Source: an uncultured bacterium (lineage in GTDB: Bacteria; Planctomycetota; UBA1135; GCA-002686595). Taken from it: 58,039 bases of DNA. The DNA lies in assembly GCA_938083085.1 (NCBI GenBank), contig CALLKX010000059.1:1-58039 (forward strand), read 5' to 3'. The position numbers and the translations under genes are program-made. Of the stretch, positions 54,909-58,039 are shown piece after piece (the first letter of the stretch is position 1; the number at the start of each line of letters is the position of its first letter). The notes below the pieces were generated by a model that worked only from the letters and a program-made list of their open reading frames with translations, ran no database searches and was not told the DNA's origin.

Positions 54909-57407
54909 ATGACACCGCGCCCCAACCAAGCCGCCAACCAGCAACACCTCGAGGGGTCCGTCCGGGCCCCGAGGATCGACCAGGTCATCGAGATGCTGAT
55001 CCTGGGCCTGCTGCTCTACCTGCCGTTCGCCTTCGGCGGCGTGATGCCCATGAGCCGCGTGGTGATCACCGGCGTGGGCGCGCTCATCGCCGCCTGCTTC
55101 GCGGTCCGCTGCCTCTCGGAGAGCGCCAGCCCCGTCTCGACGCCGCGCACCATGATTCTGTTCGCCGGGCTCATCGGGCTGGCGGGCGCCCAGCTCCTCA
55201 CGCTTCCGGCCTCGATGGTCGAGGCCATCTCCCCCACGGCCGGCGAGCTCTGGAGCCGCGCCTTCGGCGCCGCCGGCGCAGAGTGGCAGGCCGCGACCCT
55301 GAGCGTGTATCCCCACGCGACAGCGGTGCAGTTCGACCTCCTGACCATGGGGGGCCTGCTCATGCTCACGGCCGCCACGGTCTACCGTGACCGGGCCGCG
55401 TTCAAGCGCCTGCTGCTGGGCGTCTCGATGATCGGCCTCCTCGTCGCGCTCACCGGCCTGGGGCACCTCGCTCTCGGAGAGCAATCGATCTACGGAGTCT
55501 TCGAGGGCAATGGCGCGAAGGGCGCGCCGTTCGCCTCCTACAGCCACTACTCCGAGTTCATCAACCTGGCCCTCGGCTGCGCCTTCGGGTACCTGCTGAT
55601 CGGGAGCAGCGCCCGTATCTCGGGGCGGACCCTGGACGTGCGTGATCTGTTCGGCGGGACGGGCCGGAGCCCCTCCCGGCTCGAGAAGCTCCTCATCGGG
55701 TTCCTCGTGCTGGGCGCCGTCGCCGTGGTCCTCTCGACCTCCAGGAACGGCCTGATCGCCATGATCTTCGCCGCGGCGGTCACAGCGGCCGCCATGCAGT
55801 TATCGAGGCGGGTCGACGGCATCGGCTGGTCCATCGTGGGGGTCGGGCTCATCGCGACGGCGGTCCTGCTAGCCCTCGGGATCGACCCGGTCATCAAGCG
55901 CTTCGAGGCCACCTCTGCGGACCCGTCGGGCGCCATGTCCACGCGGCTCGACCTCATCCGCGACACCGCCTCGATGGGCGCGGCCTTCGCCGCCACCGGC
56001 GCGGGCCTCGGCACCTACGCCCTGAGCTTTCCCGGGTTCGACACCACCGTCCGCTCCGGGACGGCGGAGCACGCGGAGAACCAGTACCTGGAGCTCTTCG
56101 CTGAGATGGGAGCCGGGGGCGCCCTCCTCGGGTTCGCCTTTCTGGCGATGCTGTTCCTGCGCCTCTTCCAGCGCCCGAGGGAGAGCCGCAAGCCTGCGGA
56201 CCTCGGGCTCTTCGGCGTCCTCTTCGGCGTCTCCGCCCTCACGTTCCACTCCCTCACTGACTTCGGCATCGTGGTCCCCGCCGTCGGTCTCCTGGCGGCG
56301 ACCCTGGCCGGGGCCGCGCTCGGCCGCTGCAGCTCGGACTGTTCTGCGGGCGTGGGGCGACGAGTCGTCGCCATGGGTGCAGGCCTCCTGGCCCTCGCAG
56401 CGCTCGGGGCGCGTGTCCCGGCCGCGATTCGCGGAGGGGAGGGGTGGGATCAGTACAGCTACGCAGAGAGGGTCCGGGAGGACGTGGCCGAGGCAGGCGG
56501 TGTCGGCACGCCCGAGCAGCACGCCGCCATGGTCCAGCACGCCGGACTCGCCCAGGAGGCGGAGCCAGCGAACGCCGAGGTCGTGTTCCGTGCGGTCCTG
56601 GCGCGGTGGAGCCTCGCCGTGGCGACGGCCCGGGGCTTCGACCTGGAGTCTCCCCCGGTCACGCCTATCAGCCACCCCGACCTCGCGGGCTCCGCCGCGG
56701 CAGCGGTGGCCGGCCTCCAGGAGGTCCTCCTGCTCGCCCCCACACACGGCCCCTCGTGGTCCGTCGCGGGCCAGCTCCGGCGCGTCTGGCTCGACGACGA
56801 GACGGAAGAGGCGGGCCAGTGGATCCTGCGGGGCAGAGCGCTGGCCCCCCACCACCCGGCGGCCTGCCTGGCCTCCGCCTTCGAGCTCATGCGGCAGGAC
56901 CGCGAGGCCGAGGGGGTCCTTGAGCTGGAGCGAGCCGTCGGCGTCGGCGCACCGCGCCGGGACATCGTCGACCTCCTCGCGGCCTCGCTGCAGAGCCCCG
57001 TCCTCGCCCTGCCCTTCGTGGAGGGCGACCTCGGCCTCACGGCGCGGCTGCTCTCCATCGTCGAGGTCCAGGACGATCAGCCGCTCCTCCAGGAAGATCT
57101 CGAGGAGCGCTACGAGAACCTCCTCATCGCCGCCTGCGCCCGCCCTGGCGCCAGCGAGAGCCAGCTCTTCCGGCTGGCGGCCATGGAGCGAGAGCGGGGC
57201 AACCTCGACGAGGCCGCGGACCTCCTGGCCCGCGTGCTCAGCGCCAACCCCGCCTCCAGCGCCCGCTTCACCTACGCCGAGCTCCTGGCGGAGACCGGCG
57301 ATGTCCGCGGGGCGCGCCGCGAGCTCCGGGACGTGCTCAACTTCCACCCCGGCATGGGCCAGGCGACCCGCCTCCTGGAGCAGCTGGACAGCGACCGGTC
57401 GAATTGA
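54909..57407 (+). CDS. O-antigen ligase/polymerase-type (Wzy_C) membrane protein with soluble C-terminal tail
   Basis: 832 aa. About twelve hydrophobic segments occupy residues about 20-490; the Wzy_C region shows LSTSRNGLIAMIF, then GAGLGTYALSFP with HAENQYLELFAEMGAGG, the typical H-x-x-N-x-x-L-x-x-x-x-E-x-G signature of O-antigen ligases. The remaining about 330 residues are soluble and helical with TPR-like segments (AACLASAFELMRQDREAEGVLELERA, NLDEAADLLARVLSANPAS, ETGDVRGARRELRDVLNFHP). Start ATG 54909 (MTPRPNQ). 71 bases before a Wza-type gene, so exopolysaccharide assembly is likely. Confidence 0.85.
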   Translation: MTPRPNQAANQQHLEGSVRAPRIDQVIEMLILGLLLYLPFAFGGVMPMSRVVITGVGALIAACFAVRCLSESASPVSTPRTMILFAGLIGLAGAQLLTLPASMVEAISPTAGELWSRAFGAAGAEWQAATLSVYPHATAVQFDLLTMGGLLMLTAATVYRDRAAFKRLLLGVSMIGLLVALTGLGHLALGEQSIYGVFEGNGAKGAPFASYSHYSEFINLALGCAFGYLLIGSSARISGRTLDVRDLFGGTGRSPSRLEKLLIGFLVLGAVAVVLSTSRNGLIAMIFAAAVTAAAMQLSRRVDGIGWSIVGVGLIATAVLLALGIDPVIKRFEATSADPSGAMSTRLDLIRDTASMGAAFAATGAGLGTYALSFPGFDTTVRSGTAEHAENQYLELFAEMGAGGALLGFAFLAMLFLRLFQRPRESRKPADLGLFGVLFGVSALTFHSLTDFGIVVPAVGLLAATLAGAALGRCSSDCSAGVGRRVVAMGAGLLALAALGARVPAAIRGGEGWDQYSYAERVREDVAEAGGVGTPEQHAAMVQHAGLAQEAEPANAEVVFRAVLARWSLAVATARGFDLESPPVTPISHPDLAGSAAAAVAGLQEVLLLAPTHGPSWSVAGQLRRVWLDDETEEAGQWILRGRALAPHHPAACLASAFELMRQDREAEGVLELERAVGVGAPRRDIVDLLAASLQSPVLALPFVEGDLGLTARLLSIVEVQDDQPLLQEDLEERYENLLIAACARPGASESQLFRLAAMERERGNLDEAADLLARVLSANPASSARFTYAELLAETGDVRGARRELRDVLNFHPGMGQATRLLEQLDSDRSN

Positions 57408-57478
57408 GGCTCGATTCGAGCCGATAAGGCCGGAGCGGCTCGTGAGGGCCACGCCCCCCCGACGATAGAGTCTGAACC

Positions 57479-58039
57479 ATGAGGACCCTGCCCATCTCCC
57501 CCCCCCTCCGTGCCGCCGCGCTCTTCTTCACCCTGGGAGCCGCCTCCCTGGGGGCCGGCTGCACGGCCACGACCTACGACCTCAACGCCGAGGAGCTCGC
57601 CCGCTTCGAGGCGGCGGGCCCGATCACGCCCGAGTTCGACGAGGAGCGCCTCCTCGAGTCCATCCAGCCGCCGGGGGTATACACGGTCATCCCCGGGGAC
57701 CTGCTGAAGGTCCGGGTGCCCCCGTCCATGGCGACCTCCGTCGCCGAGGGGCTCCCCCAGACCAGCGTGGAACACTACGCGCGCGTGGCGAGCGCCGGCT
57801 CCATCGAGGTGCCGCTCGCGGGCACCATCGAGGTGGCGGGCCTCACGGTCCAGGAGATCGAGGCCTCCATCGCGGACAGCGTCTTCCCCGATCTCCTCAG
57901 CCAGCGCCCCTCCATCGTCGTCACGGTCGAGGAGCCGAACACCATCTCGGTCACCGTCTATGGCGCCGTGGGCATCGCCGGCGTCCACGAGCTGCAGAGC
58001 GACCAGATGACCCTCTCCGCCGCGCTCTCGGCGGCGGGC
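57479..58039 (+). CDS. Polysaccharide export lipoprotein, Wza-like (truncated by window end)
   Basis: 187 codons visible, open to the window end. Signal MRTLPISPPLRAAALFFTLGAASLGAGC with lipobox SLGAGC. The mature part has the Poly_export domain: PGVYTVIPGDLLKVRVPPSM, then SAGSIEVPLAGTIEVAGLTVQEIEASIADS, and the first SLBB domain beginning ISVTVYGAVGIAGVHELQSDQMTLSAALSAAG. Outer-membrane secretin for capsule/EPS. Partial at the 3' end. Confidence 0.92.
   Translation, partial: MRTLPISPPLRAAALFFTLGAASLGAGCTATTYDLNAEELARFEAAGPITPEFDEERLLESIQPPGVYTVIPGDLLKVRVPPSMATSVAEGLPQTSVEHYARVASAGSIEVPLAGTIEVAGLTVQEIEASIADSVFPDLLSQRPSIVVTVEEPNTISVTVYGAVGIAGVHELQSDQMTLSAALSAAG

Noticed and set aside
55869..57452. 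527-codon minus-strand open frame across the O-antigen-ligase-type gene
   Set aside because: Antisense to a gene with membrane segments and a Wzy_C signature.

Overview
The window is about 58 kb of very GC-rich bacterial chromosome that is densely coding. It carries ordinary housekeeping genes, many exported proteins, and no phage, transposase, integrase or CRISPR signal. The cell looks Gram-negative: there is a heptosyltransferase-type GT9, a Wza-type outer-membrane export lipoprotein, an O-antigen-ligase-type membrane protein and several lipobox proteins. The style of the secreted proteins (an exported alpha/alpha-toroid protein with a discoidin-like tail, a PPC-repeat protein with a characteristic C-terminal module, a degenerate zincin-like protein), together with a eukaryote-type adenylosuccinate lyase, points to a member of the Planctomycetota. 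That placement is inference; no rRNA is present to confirm it.

Layout. 0-10.6 kb: gcvP (minus), then a plus-strand series of NUDIX hydrolase, Gfo/Idh/MocA oxidoreductase, radical SAM enzyme, GT9 glycosyltransferase and PEP carboxylase, several joined by 4-bp stop/start overlaps. 10.7-13.9 kb: a NarL-type response regulator, a B3/B4-domain protein, tRNA-Pro(GGG) and two small membrane proteins. 13.9-18.8 kb: plsY-gpsA (minus), orphan hyuA, phzF and tRNA-Gly(GCC) with its terminator. 18.9-28.2 kb (all minus): ThiD-like kinase, DHH phosphoesterase, TIM-barrel isomerase, purB, vanZ-like, a nadC fused to an RsbW-type ATPase domain, ComEA-like, FlhG/MinD-like ATPase and ruvC. 28.3-39.5 kb: ispD-ispF, the toroid protein, an ABC exporter, two SurA/parvulin-like exported proteins, and a compact plus-strand run of four genes (two unrecognised or repeat-type, one lipoprotein, one zincin-like). 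39.8-46.5 kb: a tandem pair of cobalamin-type radical SAM paralogs, a secreted alpha/beta hydrolase, a VOC protein and a lipoprotein. 46.7-51.9 kb: a zinc-ribbon membrane protein, then a hybrid histidine kinase / isochorismatase-like / hybrid histidine kinase cassette. 52.5-58 kb: a large secreted PPC protein, an O-antigen-ligase-type protein with a large soluble tail, and the start of a Wza-like gene that runs off the window and probably opens an exopolysaccharide locus.

The most unusual features are (1) a recurring class of short intergenic tandem arrays, unit 12-17 bp, with a different unit sequence at each locus, often just after a stop codon; (2) the NadC-RsbW-type fusion; (3) the kinase / isochorismatase-like / kinase cassette, whose middle protein has lost the catalytic Asp; and (4) the tandem cobalamin-type radical SAM pair. 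Several starts were moved downstream of the longest open frame to fit homology, ribosome-binding sites or signal peptides; each case is stated in its entry.
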